A stretch of DNA of 64,000 bases from Geomobilibacter sp964432205 (GTDB lineage Bacteria > Desulfobacterota > Desulfuromonadia > Geobacterales > DSM-12255). Under the pieces are notes generated by a model. That model did no database searches. It was not told the origin of the DNA and was given only the letters and a program-made list of their open reading frames with translations. The position numbers and the translations under genes were made by a program. The stretch is taken from contig CAYSMK010000003.1 of assembly GCA_964432205.1 (NCBI GenBank), positions 1-64,000 on the forward strand. Reading direction: 5' to 3'. Below, piece by piece: positions 30,214 through 39,325 of this stretch (the stretch's first letter is position 1; the number at the start of each line of letters is the position of its first letter).

Positions 30214-31938
30214 ATGCGATACAGTCAATACTTCATCCCGACCGTCAAGGAAACCCCGGCCGATGCCGAGGTCATTTCCCACCAACTGATGCTCAGGGCC
30301 GGCATGGTCCGGAAGCTGGCAGCCGGTATTTACAACTATCTTCCCCTTGGACTTCGTTCCATCCGCAAGGTGGAACAGATCGTCCGGGAGGAGATGAACC
30401 GGGCCGGTGCCATCGAGCTGCTGATGCCGTCGGTCCAGCCGGCCGAGCTCTGGCAGGAATCGGGACGGTGGGCATTCTACGGCAAGGAGCTGCTCCGCTT
30501 CAGGGATCGTAAGGATGGCGAGTTCTGTCTCGGACCGACCCACGAGGAGGTGGTGACCGACCTGGTGCGCCGCGAAGTCAAGAGCTACCGCCAGCTTCCT
30601 CTCAATCTCTATCAGATCCAGACCAAGTTCCGGGATGAGATCCGGCCGCGTTTCGGCCTGATGCGGGGACGGGAATTCATCATGAAGGATGCCTATTCGT
30701 TCGATGTGGACGAGCAGGCGGCCGATCTGTCGTACGATAAAATGTACCAGGCCTACCGGCGGATTTTCTCCCGCTGCGGCCTGAACTACCGTGCCGTGGA
30801 AGCGGATACCGGCTCCATCGGCGGTTCCTACTCCCACGAATTCATGGTGCTGGCTGATTCCGGCGAGGATGCCATTGTCTCCTGCAGCGCCTGCGAGTAT
30901 GCGGCCAACGTGGAGAAGGCGGAAGCGCGCCTTGCTGCCGCACCGGCCGGGACCGGGTTGCAGCCGCTTGAGAAGGTGGCAACGCCGAACATGAAGACCA
31001 TTGCCGATGTGGCCGGCTTCCTCGGCCTGCCCGAGCAGGAGACCATCAAGACCCTGGTATACACGGACGGCGAAGGGCAGGCGGCCATGGCCCTGGTCAG
31101 GGGGGATCATGAACTGAATGAGATCAAGCTGAAGAATGCCCTTGGCTGGATCGAGATCCAGATGGCGAGCGAGGAGGAGATCCTGCGCATTACCGGCTCG
31201 CCGGTCGGCTTCCTCGGGCCGATCGGGCTGAAGGCGCAGGTGCCGGTGCTGGCCGATCTGACCATCGAGGGGATGGTGAATAGCGTCATCGGCGCCAACG
31301 AAAAGGACCTGCACTTTACCGGCGCCAATCCGGGCCGCGATTTCAGCGTGACCCGCTATGCCGATATCCGCACCGTTACGGCCGGCGACCAGTGCCCCCG
31401 CTGTGCGGACGGTCTGCTGGAGGTTTGGCGCGGGATCGAGGTGGGGCACGTCTTCAAGCTCGGGGTCAAGTATTCCAAGGCGCTGAGCGCCACCTATCTC
31501 GATGCGGACGGCAAGGAGCAGGTGATCTTCATGGGGTGCTACGGCATCGGCATCGGCCGGACCGTTGCTGCCTGTATCGAGCAGAATCACGACGCGAACG
31601 GCATCATTTTCCCGATCCCCATTGCGCCGTTCCACTGCATCGTCACCTCGGTAAATCCCAAGGAGGATACGGTCAGGAGTGCTGCCGAGGATATCTACGA
31701 ACAGCTCCTCACAGCCGGGGTCGAAGTCCTGCTGGACGACCGGGACGAGCGGCCCGGCGTCAAGTTCAAGGATGCCGATCTGGTGGGCATTCCGCTGCGG
31801 ATTGTGGTGGGGAGCAAGAATCTGGTGGACGGCAAGGTTGAGCTGAAAGAACGGCGGAGCGGCACTGTCGAACTCCTTTCCATCGAGGATGCGGTGGCAA
31901 AGGTACGGACTGCCGTTGCTGCGGCATTGCATCCTTAG
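30214..31938 (+). CDS. proS: Prolyl-tRNA synthetase
   Basis: This 574-residue class II synthetase has the bacterial layout: catalytic core, an inserted editing domain (about 225-400) and a C-terminal anticodon domain. Motifs: motif 1 around LPLGLRSIRKVEQIVREEM, FRDEIRPRFGLMRGREFIMKD (motif 2 region, starting FRDEIRP), and motif 3 CYGIGIGRTVAA. ATG 30214 has AGAGG before it and opens MRYSQYFIPT as the family does; the in-frame ATG at 30163 is upstream noise. Confidence 0.95.
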   Translation: MRYSQYFIPTVKETPADAEVISHQLMLRAGMVRKLAAGIYNYLPLGLRSIRKVEQIVREEMNRAGAIELLMPSVQPAELWQESGRWAFYGKELLRFRDRKDGEFCLGPTHEEVVTDLVRREVKSYRQLPLNLYQIQTKFRDEIRPRFGLMRGREFIMKDAYSFDVDEQAADLSYDKMYQAYRRIFSRCGLNYRAVEADTGSIGGSYSHEFMVLADSGEDAIVSCSACEYAANVEKAEARLAAAPAGTGLQPLEKVATPNMKTIADVAGFLGLPEQETIKTLVYTDGEGQAAMALVRGDHELNEIKLKNALGWIEIQMASEEEILRITGSPVGFLGPIGLKAQVPVLADLTIEGMVNSVIGANEKDLHFTGANPGRDFSVTRYADIRTVTAGDQCPRCADGLLEVWRGIEVGHVFKLGVKYSKALSATYLDADGKEQVIFMGCYGIGIGRTVAACIEQNHDANGIIFPIPIAPFHCIVTSVNPKEDTVRSAAEDIYEQLLTAGVEVLLDDRDERPGVKFKDADLVGIPLRIVVGSKNLVDGKVELKERRSGTVELLSIEDAVAKVRTAVAAALHP

Positions 31939-31949
31939 CGAGGTTGTCT

Positions 31950-32678
31950 GTGACCAGAGAAGAAGCCAGAGAAAAGATCATCTTCGCCCTTGACGTCAAT
32001 GAGTTCAGCGACGTTGAACGCTGGGCCTCTCTTATTGCCGACCGGGTCGGGATGTTCAAGGTCGGCAAGCAGCTTTTCACCGCCTGCGGTCCGGCGGCAG
32101 TCCGTCTGATCCAGAAGCACGGAGGGGAGGTGTTTCTCGATCTGAAATATCACGACATCCCCAATACCGTCGCCATGGCCTCTTTGGAGGCTGCCCGCAT
32201 GGGGGTGAAGCTCCTCAACCTCCATGCCCTTGGCGGCTACGAGATGATGGCGAAGACCATGGAAACCCTGGATGCCGAGTTCAGGGGGGGAGAACGGGCC
32301 AAGGTTCTGGCGGTGACGATCCTCACGTCGTCGACCGAGGAGACCCTGCGGGGCGTTGGGATCGAGCTGCCGGTACCGGAGATGGTGGTCCGTCTTGCCA
32401 AGCTGGCCAAAAAGGCCGGTATTGACGGCGTGGTTGCTTCTCCCCAGGAGGTTACGCTCATCCGTGAGGCGTGTGGGCCGGAGTTCCTGATCGTTACCCC
32501 CGGCGTCAGGCCGGCCTTTGCCGCGGCGGACGATCAAAAACGGATCATGACACCGGTTGAGGCGGTCAGGGCCGGGGCCGACTACCTGGTGATCGGTCGC
32601 CCCATCAGTGCCGCCCCTGATCCGGCAGTAGCGGCTGAGGCGATTCTGACCGAGATCGCAGACGGTATGGAGAGGTAG
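31950..32678 (+). CDS. pyrF: Orotidine-5'-phosphate decarboxylase
   Basis: This 242-residue enzyme makes UMP from OMP. The catalytic Asp-x-Lys-x-x-Asp core is in VFLDLKYHDIPNT, with the phosphate loop VTPGVRP and the ending YLVIGRPISAAPDP. GTG 31950 is preferred over TTG 31944 because GAGG at 31940-31943 then lies at a usable distance. It sits 11 bases after proS. Confidence 0.93.
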   Translation: MTREEAREKIIFALDVNEFSDVERWASLIADRVGMFKVGKQLFTACGPAAVRLIQKHGGEVFLDLKYHDIPNTVAMASLEAARMGVKLLNLHALGGYEMMAKTMETLDAEFRGGERAKVLAVTILTSSTEETLRGVGIELPVPEMVVRLAKLAKKAGIDGVVASPQEVTLIREACGPEFLIVTPGVRPAFAAADDQKRIMTPVEAVRAGADYLVIGRPISAAPDPAVAAEAILTEIADGMER

Positions 32679-32687
32679 GCAAAAGAG

Positions 32688-33452
32688 ATGGGTGAAGGAC
32701 GCAAGGACGAGATCGTTTACGGGATCAACCCGGTGAGGGAGGCCCTTCGCAGCAAACGAAGGGCCTTTGAACTTTTCGTTGCCGAGCAAGCCGGGGAGCA
32801 GCGTCTGGCCCGGATTGTCGCCCTGGCTGAGGAGGCCGGCGTATCGGTACGGCGCCGCCAACGGCAGGACTTGACCCGTCTCTGCGGTTCCGATCACCAC
32901 CAGGGGGTAGTGCTGCGTACCGAGGCCTTCCAGTATGCTGCCTTCGAGGAGATTCTGGCCACCTGCCGGGAGCATGCCGGTAACGCGGGGCTAATCCTGC
33001 TGCTCGATGGCATTCAGGACCCCCACAACCTGGGGGCACTGGTAAGGACAGCTGCTTGTGCGGGAGCGCAGGGGGTCATCATTCCCCGGGACCGGGCCGT
33101 GGGGGTGACGCCTGCTGCCGAAAAGGCGGCTGCCGGGGCCACCGCAACCGTACCAATAGCCCAGGTGACCAATGTCGTCCACGCCATCGAGGATCTGAAA
33201 GAAGCCGGATTCTGGGTTTTCGGCGCGGCGGCGACGGCAGAGTCGTCGCTGTACGATCAGGATCTGACCGGCAACGTTGTTCTGGTCGTCGGCAGCGAAG
33301 GGGAGGGGATCAGGCCGCTGGTTCAGCAGCATTGTGATGTTCTGTACGCCATTCCGCTTCTGGGTGGTGTCGCTTCGCTGAATGCCTCGGTGGCCGGTGG
33401 TATCAGTATGTTCGAGGCTGTCCGCCAGCGGGTGTCTGCTGCCCGCAAGTGA
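32688..33452 (+). CDS. rlmB: 23S rRNA (guanosine-2'-O)-methyltransferase, RlmB/TrmH family
   Basis: This 254-residue SPOUT-fold enzyme has an N-terminal L30e-like substrate domain (YGINPVREALRSKRRAFELF, HHQGVVLRT) and a C-terminal knotted domain: motif 1 LLDGIQDPHNLGALVRTA, motif 2 VLVVGSEGEGIRPLV, and motif 3 IPLLGGVASLNASVAGGI. It modifies a conserved guanosine of the ribosomal peptidyl centre. A small hairpin without a T tract follows at 33460-33481. Confidence 0.92.
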   Translation: MGEGRKDEIVYGINPVREALRSKRRAFELFVAEQAGEQRLARIVALAEEAGVSVRRRQRQDLTRLCGSDHHQGVVLRTEAFQYAAFEEILATCREHAGNAGLILLLDGIQDPHNLGALVRTAACAGAQGVIIPRDRAVGVTPAAEKAAAGATATVPIAQVTNVVHAIEDLKEAGFWVFGAAATAESSLYDQDLTGNVVLVVGSEGEGIRPLVQQHCDVLYAIPLLGGVASLNASVAGGISMFEAVRQRVSAARK

Positions 33453-33494
33453 CACCCTCAGTCCCGCATGACTGCGGGGCTCCGCCCATTGTCC

Positions 33495-34391
33495 CTACGC
33501 TTCTCCTTGCCCGCTCCCCGTTTCACTGAAGACCGCTTTCAACCCTTTTTCCAGTGTCGGATAGCGGAGTGTTACGTCCAGTCGTTCCAGCATCTTCCTG
33601 TTGTCCATGCGGCGTGACTCGGTCATATAGGAAAACATGAGCGGAGTCATGACCGACCTCGCCTCTGCCAGCGATACCTGCGGCGCACGCCGAACCCCCA
33701 GCATATCGGCAATGGCGTTGAAGTATGCCGTCATGGTGCTCGCTTCGCCATCGCTCACATTGAAGATCTCGCCATGTTCTCCCCTGAGAAGGGCCGCAAG
33801 GCAGACCGTTGCCAGGTCATCGGCATGGATTCTGTTGGTGAGAGGAGCTTCCTGTTCGTTGAGAAGGGGGTGGCAGCCCAGGATCTTGTCCATGGGGATG
33901 CGGCCGGGACCATAGATACCGGTGACCCGAAGGATGACGATCGCCACACCATGCTCGGCGCCCCAGCGCAGGAAGGCCTGCTCGGCTGCAAGGCGTCTTT
34001 TCGCCCTGGCCGTCTGCGGGTTGGGTGCGGTCTCTTCGGTGACCAGTGTCTCTCCGCAGTCGCCATAGACGCCACTGGTGCTGAGGTAGACCAGTTTTGA
34101 CGGTTTTGCAGCTGCAGACAGAGCGGCACAGAAGTTTTCCGCCCGTGGATCGCTGATGCCACCCCCGGGAGGGGGGACGCAATAGAGCGCCAGGGAGCCT
34201 GACAGGTCGAGTCCGCGCAGGGAGTCGGGTTCGTCCAGATTGCCCAGCACCACATGGATACCCTCATGGGTCAGGCGTTCGGCATGGTCTGCCGAGCGAA
34301 CCAGTCCGGTAGGTTCAATACCCTGCTGTAGTGCCATCCTTATTGTTCTCAGGCCGATATCGCCGCAGCCGATCACGAACAGTTTCAGCAT
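33495..34391 (-). CDS. Atypical extended SDR / NAD-dependent epimerase-like protein (YeeZ-like)
   Basis: This encodes 298 residues. Start ATG 34391 is chosen for GGAGG six bases before it. It opens MLKLFVIGCGDIGLRT, a GxGxxG dinucleotide fold, and has YLSTSGVYGDCG, as in extended SDRs. The usual YxxxK active pair is not seen where expected (AKRRLAAEQ), which marks the atypical YeeZ/SDR_a5-like group of unknown reaction. No adjacent pathway genes help. Confidence 0.75.
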   Translation of the reverse strand: MLKLFVIGCGDIGLRTIRMALQQGIEPTGLVRSADHAERLTHEGIHVVLGNLDEPDSLRGLDLSGSLALYCVPPPGGGISDPRAENFCAALSAAAKPSKLVYLSTSGVYGDCGETLVTEETAPNPQTARAKRRLAAEQAFLRWGAEHGVAIVILRVTGIYGPGRIPMDKILGCHPLLNEQEAPLTNRIHADDLATVCLAALLRGEHGEIFNVSDGEASTMTAYFNAIADMLGVRRAPQVSLAEARSVMTPLMFSYMTESRRMDNRKMLERLDVTLRYPTLEKGLKAVFSETGSGQGEA

Positions 34392-34467
34392 GTTCTTCCT
34401 CCGCACATGGTCATCTGATGCAGATGATTCTTACCCCACCCGAAAATATTTGTCCATTATCGAATGC

Positions 34468-34499
34468 AAAAGGCCCGGTGAAGGATCACCGGGCCTTTT
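34468..34499. terminator. Hairpin terminator between two minus-strand genes
   Basis: AAAAGGCCCGGTGA and TCACCGGGCCTTTT pair around AGGA. It ends the small gene at 34526. Confidence 0.9.
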
Positions 34500-34525
34500 G
34501 GCCAATGGATATGAAACGTTAAGGA

Positions 34526-34714
34526 TCAGATCTTCTTGCCGCTGTTCTTTTCGATCCCTTCCAATACCTGGGCAAACGGTGAAGGTTTCTTCGCACCCTT
34601 CGAAACAGGCTGAGTCGCTTTTTTAGCGTACTCCTCACAAATCGCCCGGATGAATTGACGTTCTTCGAACGTAACCTCTTCGCTTCGATTGAATCCTGAA
34701 AAATATGCACCCAT
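34526..34714 (-). CDS. Small conserved-looking protein, 62 aa
   Basis: ATG 34714 is preceded by GGAGGTGCAGT, a strong ribosome site, and the gene ends at a good terminator, so it is likely expressed. The product is basic and helical (FEERQFIRAICEEYAKKA, then a Lys/Pro-rich SKGAKKPSPF linker and a C-terminal helix FAQVLEGIEKN). No family is recognised. It is monocistronic and lies back to back with the response regulator at 34874. Confidence 0.65.
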   Translation of the reverse strand: MGAYFSGFNRSEEVTFEERQFIRAICEEYAKKATQPVSKGAKKPSPFAQVLEGIEKNSGKKI

Positions 34715-34873
34715 ACTGCACCTCCATATGGGCAATTTATCGGCGGCCAAAGCACAAACTGAAGAATAAAATCTCTTGTGGAATAGGAAAAATTTGAACA
34801 GCGGCTAAAGTGCGCGAAGACATTACCGATACAAATAAAAACTTCTTAGTCGAAGAGGTAACGGTCCCCAGGC

Positions 34874-36724
34874 ATGGCCATACCATTACACTTGCTCATA
34901 ATCGAAGATTGTGAAGATGATGCCGAACTGCTGTTGCGGGAATTGCGCCGTGGCGGTTACGACGTCGCCTTTTTGCGTGTCGACACTGCGTCAGACATGG
35001 AGCACGCTCTTCGCTCAACATCATGGGACCTGCTGATCGCGGACTATATGATGCCGCAATTCAGTGCGCCACGGGCACTGGAGTTGGTGAAATCCTTTGA
35101 CATCGATCTTCCGTTTATCATCGTTTCAGGCAAGGTTGGTGAGGATATTGCGGTTGACTCGCTCAAGGCTGGTGCCCACGACTTTATCGTCAAAGGGAAT
35201 CTTACGCGGCTGATTCCGGCGATCGAGCGGGAACTGCGGGAAGCGGTCGTCCGCCGGGAACGAAAGCTGGCCGATATCGCCCTGAAAAAACTTTCCAGCG
35301 CCGTGGAGCAGACTGCCGACACGGTCATGATAACCAATCAGGACGGCATAATCGAGTACGTAAACTCGGCATTTGAAGATCTCGCCGGATACAGCGCGTT
35401 CGAGGCGTTGGGCAAAACACCCTCCTTTCTCAGGTCAGGGGCTCACGACGAGGCATTTTACTCCTCCCTTTGGGGGACCATTCTTTCCGGGAAGGTGTTC
35501 AGGAACGAATTCATCAACAAGAAGAAGAATGGCGAGCTGTACTATCAGGAAGAGATCATTACGCCGGTTCGGGACAGTAAGGGAGTAATTTCACACTTTG
35601 TCTCCACCGGCAGGGATGTCACGCAAAGAAAGCGGCAGGAAGAAAAGATTACCCGGCAGCTCCAGCGACTGGCGACGTTGCGGAGCATCGACCAGGCCAT
35701 TACTGCCAACCTCGATCTTTCGGTTACCCTGGACACTATCCTTGTTCAGGTTTCCGAGCAGCTTCATACCGACGGTTCTGCCATTTTGCTCAGAGATCAG
35801 CAGACCGACAACTTTACCGTGACCGCATGCGTCGGTACTCACAATGTGCGGTTATGCTCGGAGGGATGTCCGGGTGAGATTGTTTCCCGGCAGGCCGTTG
35901 CCCGACGGGAAACGGTAGTGGTTCTGGATCTGGGGGAGATGGACTCGGTCTGTCAGGGAGACTTCAAGAGCTGTTATGCCGTTCCCCTGATAGTCAAAGG
36001 GACCGTTACCGGCGTACTCATCGTGTTCAGCAGGTCTGCACTGCCTCATGACGAGGAATGGCTCGAGTTCCTAGAAACCCTTGCCGGACAAGCTGCAATA
36101 GCAATAGACAACTCCTCCATGTTTCACAACCTGGAGCGCTCCAATGCCGAGCTGAGCCTTGCCTACGATACAACCCTGGAAGGATGGTCAAAAGCCCTCG
36201 ATCTTCGGGACCAGGAGACGGAAGGGCATGCCCAGCGCGTTACGGACCTGACTGTGCGGTTGGCAAAATGCCTTGCAGTGGACGATGATGAGTTGGTACA
36301 TATCCGTCGTGGAGCCCTTTTGCATGACATCGGCAAGATGGGTATACCGGACAGCATTCTCCGCAAGCCCGGGCCTCTCGATATGGCGGAATGGGAGATC
36401 ATGCGGAAACATCCCGCCTATGCATATAACCTCTTGTCTTCCATATCGTATCTGGAGCATGCCCTCGATATCCCCTTCTGCCATCATGAGAAATGGGATG
36501 GTTCCGGTTATCCCCGCGGGTTACGAGGTGACGAAATTCCGCTGGCAGCCAGGATATTCGCCGTGGTGGATGTCTGGGATGCTCTCCGCTCCGATCGGCC
36601 GTACCGCAAGGGCTGGCCGATCGACAAGGTCCGGGAATATCTCTCGGCAGAGAGTGGTGTTCAGTTTGATCCGCGAATCGTAGATGCCTTCCTCCTGATG
36701 GTGAGGGAAGATGGTGGCAACTGA
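34874..36724 (+). CDS. REC-PAS-GAF-HD-GYP signalling protein
   Basis: This encodes 616 residues. The receiver (1-120) has EDCEDDAE and phospho-Asp in LLIADYMMP. PAS (about 140-250) reads VMITNQDGIIEYVNSAFEDL. GAF (about 270-420) follows, then HD-GYP (about 430-600) with complete motifs HDIGKMGIPDSI and HHEKWDGSGYPRGL. It should be an active cyclic-di-GMP phosphodiesterase switched by phosphorylation, in contrast to the degenerate protein at 24330. No kinase is adjacent. SD is weak (GAGGTAACGG well upstream), so the start is moderately certain. Confidence 0.92.
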   Translation: MAIPLHLLIIEDCEDDAELLLRELRRGGYDVAFLRVDTASDMEHALRSTSWDLLIADYMMPQFSAPRALELVKSFDIDLPFIIVSGKVGEDIAVDSLKAGAHDFIVKGNLTRLIPAIERELREAVVRRERKLADIALKKLSSAVEQTADTVMITNQDGIIEYVNSAFEDLAGYSAFEALGKTPSFLRSGAHDEAFYSSLWGTILSGKVFRNEFINKKKNGELYYQEEIITPVRDSKGVISHFVSTGRDVTQRKRQEEKITRQLQRLATLRSIDQAITANLDLSVTLDTILVQVSEQLHTDGSAILLRDQQTDNFTVTACVGTHNVRLCSEGCPGEIVSRQAVARRETVVVLDLGEMDSVCQGDFKSCYAVPLIVKGTVTGVLIVFSRSALPHDEEWLEFLETLAGQAAIAIDNSSMFHNLERSNAELSLAYDTTLEGWSKALDLRDQETEGHAQRVTDLTVRLAKCLAVDDDELVHIRRGALLHDIGKMGIPDSILRKPGPLDMAEWEIMRKHPAYAYNLLSSISYLEHALDIPFCHHEKWDGSGYPRGLRGDEIPLAARIFAVVDVWDALRSDRPYRKGWPIDKVREYLSAESGVQFDPRIVDAFLLMVREDGGN

Positions 36725-36841
36725 CGCACCCCTTGCACCATCCCCCCAATTCTGTCACAGACTCCCTCGTTCCACACTGGCTATAACCTGCTCTTCATGG
36801 TATGATGCGCCCCAGTCGATCAATTGATCAAGGGGGATAGC

Positions 36842-37213
36842 ATGTTCCGACTGAAGATACTTACCTCGTTTGCCGCTGCCCATTGCCTCATAAATTATCA
36901 AGGGGACTGCGAGAACCTGCACGGGCATAACTGGCGTGTCGAAGTGACGGTCCGTGCCGGTGAACTCGATGACGCCGGGCTCGGTATTGACTTCAAGATC
37001 CTCAAGGCGGAAACCAACCAGCTCCTGAAGACGCTTGATCATAAATATCTCAATGAACTGCCCCCCTTCAGCGGGCTTTCACCGTCGTCGGAAAATATCG
37101 CACGTTTTCTCTACCGGGAGCTCTCGAACAAGCTGAACACAGATAACATCAGGGTGGAAACTATCACGGTCTGGGAGTCCGACTTTGCCTGCGCAAGTTA
37201 CAGCGAGGAATAG
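36842..37213 (+). CDS. queD: 6-carboxytetrahydropterin synthase
   Basis: This 123-residue enzyme is the second step of queuosine precursor synthesis, making 6-carboxy-tetrahydropterin from dihydroneopterin triphosphate. Zinc ligands are in SFAAAHCL and LHGHNW; the catalytic Cys is in YQGDCENLHGH, and the late ETITVWESDFACA carries the substrate Glu. AAGGGGGATAGC precedes ATG 36842. It overlaps queE by 29 bases. Confidence 0.93.
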   Translation: MFRLKILTSFAAAHCLINYQGDCENLHGHNWRVEVTVRAGELDDAGLGIDFKILKAETNQLLKTLDHKYLNELPPFSGLSPSSENIARFLYRELSNKLNTDNIRVETITVWESDFACASYSEE

Positions 37214-37961
37214 CACGGTCACTCTTCCTGTCGTGGAGCTCTTTTCCTCTATTCAGGGGGAAGGGATGCTGGTCGGTCTGCGCCAGGTTTTTCTCCGGTT
37301 ATGGGGCTGCAACATTGCCTGCGACTATTGCGACACCTGCCACGAGGAGCTTCCGGAGCGTTGCCTGTTGGAAAACAGTCCGGGACGTCGTGATTTCGTA
37401 GAAGTTGCCAATCCCGTTCCCTTCGAGCGCATTCTGACGCAGTTGGAGCGCTGGAACCGGGGGTGGCCAGACATCCACCATTCCCTGAGTCTTACCGGTG
37501 GTGAGCCGCTCATGCATCCGGAGACTCTCCGGGCAATCCTTCCCGATCTCGTCACCTGTTTGCCTGTGTATCTGGAGACCAACGGTCTATTGCCTCAAGC
37601 CCTGGAGCTGGTAATTGACAATGTCTCCATGATCGGCATGGACATCAAGCTTCCCTCTGCCACCGGCTGCGAAATCCGGTGGGAAACTCATCTCGATTTT
37701 TTGCGGATTGGCAGTCACAAGGATATCTTTGTCAAGGTGGTGGTCACCGACACTACGGAAGAGTGGGAACTGCAGCGGGCCTGCACCATTGTTGCCCAGG
37801 TTCGGAAGGATATTCCCTTTATCATTCAGCCGGTTACCAGTCGTGGAGGCATTGTTGCCGTCCCCCCGCTGAAACTGCTGGAGTTTCAGGAGGTGGCCTC
37901 ACAGACCCTTTCCGGTGTGCGGGTTATCCCTCAAACGCATAGATTCATGGGGCAGTTGTAG
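37185..37961 (+). CDS. queE: 7-carboxy-7-deazaguanine synthase (radical SAM)
   Basis: This 258-residue radical SAM enzyme follows QueD in the 7-deazaguanine pathway. It has PVVELFSSIQGEGMLVG, the cluster motif CNIACDYC (CX3CX2C), and LTGGEPLMHPE. Start TTG 37185 lies inside queD, with GGGAG seven bases before it; GTG 37233 is an alternative without a ribosome site. queC and queF are not in the window. A strong bidirectional terminator follows. Confidence 0.93.
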   Translation: MPAQVTARNSTVTLPVVELFSSIQGEGMLVGLRQVFLRLWGCNIACDYCDTCHEELPERCLLENSPGRRDFVEVANPVPFERILTQLERWNRGWPDIHHSLSLTGGEPLMHPETLRAILPDLVTCLPVYLETNGLLPQALELVIDNVSMIGMDIKLPSATGCEIRWETHLDFLRIGSHKDIFVKVVVTDTTEEWELQRACTIVAQVRKDIPFIIQPVTSRGGIVAVPPLKLLEFQEVASQTLSGVRVIPQTHRFMGQL

Positions 37962-37984
37962 CTGTTTGGATCTCGTTACGTTGT

Positions 37985-38026
37985 AACGCAAAATGGCCGA
38001 TCTTCTGATCGGCCATTTTGCGTTTG
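37985..38026. terminator. Bidirectional terminator between queE and the AMIN gene
   Basis: AACGCAAAATGGCCGATC pairs perfectly with GATCGGCCATTTTGCGTT around TTCT, serving both convergent genes. Confidence 0.93.
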
Positions 38027-38033
38027 TAAGGTC

Positions 38034-39089
38034 TTACTTTCCGAAAGTGACCAGCAGTCCGTTTTGGGTCTTTTCGATACGGTGGGCCGGGGTAGGAGAT
38101 TGGCCTGAGTCGAAAACGAAACGCACCTTGTCCGGATAGATGCCGACCCTGACCTTGTTGATACCGAAACGGTTGCAGGGAATCTCTGTTTTCTGGAAAG
38201 CCCCTTTGTTCCCAGGAAGGTCGATGACAAGGCGGTTCGGTCCGGTCAGACGGAAAACGCGCGGATTTTTTACCGGCGTTTGACTGTTGATATGAACGCC
38301 TGTTGCGGTGATGGTTACCGGGGACGATCCTTTTGGTTCCCCTGCACTTGGAACCACCGGTTTGAGTTCCGCTTTCGGGGAGAGGATGGTTTGGGCAATC
38401 ATTTTCGTAGCCTTGTCGTCATCCTTTGAGGACTTCACCGGTAGTGCCGGTGTCGGTACCGCTACCGGTGCCGGCACTGCCGGCGCCGGTGTGGCAACGG
38501 TAGCGGTTGGTGTCGCCGCAGAACTTTTAGGTGCTGTTGCCGACTCGGCCGTCAGTTCGTCCAGGTCATCCCCTGTTGCCGTCTTTGTCGGTGTGCCTGC
38601 TGCCAGCTTTTCAGGCTGTTTCTCAGTCTGGTCGAGATCCTGCTTCTGATCGATCCCTGCCGTAGATTCCGGCGCAACGGTCATCTTTTTTACCAGGGTC
38701 ACCAAGAGGCGTCCTTTGTCTTCGGGGGCCGAACGTACGGAAAAATAGGCGTCATGGGCCAGGGAGATCGTTACCCTGGTCAGGGGAATGGATGCCGTTT
38801 CCTGACGATCGAGGGTGATTCCGGTAATGAGAGGCGAGTCGACCTGTATCTGGCGGGCGACCGGTGAAGGATCGGCCAGGGCGATGTCGATGACCGCCCT
38901 GGGAGGAGCGGGGATCGTGTAGTAGGTGTACGTGACCGGTGCATCCGCAACGATTTCCACCTGGGATGACATGGTGCCTTCGGTTATCTGTACCTTGGCG
39001 ATCTTCGGGACAGCTGCCTTGGCGGAGGTCAGTGCACCGAGAAGCAGGAAGCTGGTTATCAGTGTGGTGCGGATCTTGTCAATGGACAT
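38034..39089 (-). CDS. AMIN-domain exported protein
   Basis: This encodes 351 residues. ATG 39089 follows AGGGGGAA and starts a signal peptide (ITSFLLLGALTSAKA). Residues 25-125 form an AMIN beta-domain (VQITEGTMSSQVEIVADAPV). A long Ala/Pro/Thr/Val-rich linker follows (about 150-240), then a second AMIN domain (about 260-351, FRLTGPNRLVIDLPG to the end). AMIN domains target periplasmic proteins to peptidoglycan and occur in PilQ secretins and amidases. Here no catalytic or secretin domain is attached, so it may be a cell-wall or pilus accessory factor. Confidence 0.8.
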   Translation of the reverse strand: MSIDKIRTTLITSFLLLGALTSAKAAVPKIAKVQITEGTMSSQVEIVADAPVTYTYYTIPAPPRAVIDIALADPSPVARQIQVDSPLITGITLDRQETASIPLTRVTISLAHDAYFSVRSAPEDKGRLLVTLVKKMTVAPESTAGIDQKQDLDQTEKQPEKLAAGTPTKTATGDDLDELTAESATAPKSSAATPTATVATPAPAVPAPVAVPTPALPVKSSKDDDKATKMIAQTILSPKAELKPVVPSAGEPKGSSPVTITATGVHINSQTPVKNPRVFRLTGPNRLVIDLPGNKGAFQKTEIPCNRFGINKVRVGIYPDKVRFVFDSGQSPTPAHRIEKTQNGLLVTFGK

Positions 39090-39266
39090 CGGTTCTGTGT
39101 TCCCCCTTTGATGGAGAGTGGGATGCATGTCTATCTGCGTGTTGTAGAGATCATGAAGACTAACAAAGATTCATTTACCTGTAAACCGGGCGCAATTCAT
39201 TATTCTTGCAAAATACCCGGTGATGGATAATACTGCGTCACCCTTCCTTTCAGGGGAATGTTTTCC

Positions 39267-39294
39267 TTGACAATCGGACTGTCATGACTATACT
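39267..39294 (+). promoter_or_regulatory. Sigma-70 promoter of the yceD-rpmF-fab cluster
   Basis: TTGACA (39267-39272), a 16-base spacer and TATACT (39289-39294), with the yceD start 31 bases downstream. This is the best sigma-70 match in the window. Confidence 0.7.
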
Positions 39295-39325
39295 GCAAAA
39301 CTTTGACATGGAGCCATAAACGGTC

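Noticed and set aside
30118..31932. 604-residue open frame on the minus strand
   Set aside because: It mirrors proS, whose plus-strand product has all prolyl-tRNA synthetase motifs.
34519..34755. 78-residue minus-strand frame overlapping the 62-residue gene
   Set aside because: The other frame (34526-34714) has the strong GGAGGTG ribosome site; this one has none.
36725..36841. preQ1 riboswitch upstream of queD
   Set aside because: No recognisable aptamer core or pseudoknot tail could be found by eye in this 117-base gap.
36755..37042. 95-residue minus-strand frame
   Set aside because: Overlaps queD, which has complete zinc and catalytic motifs and a ribosome site.
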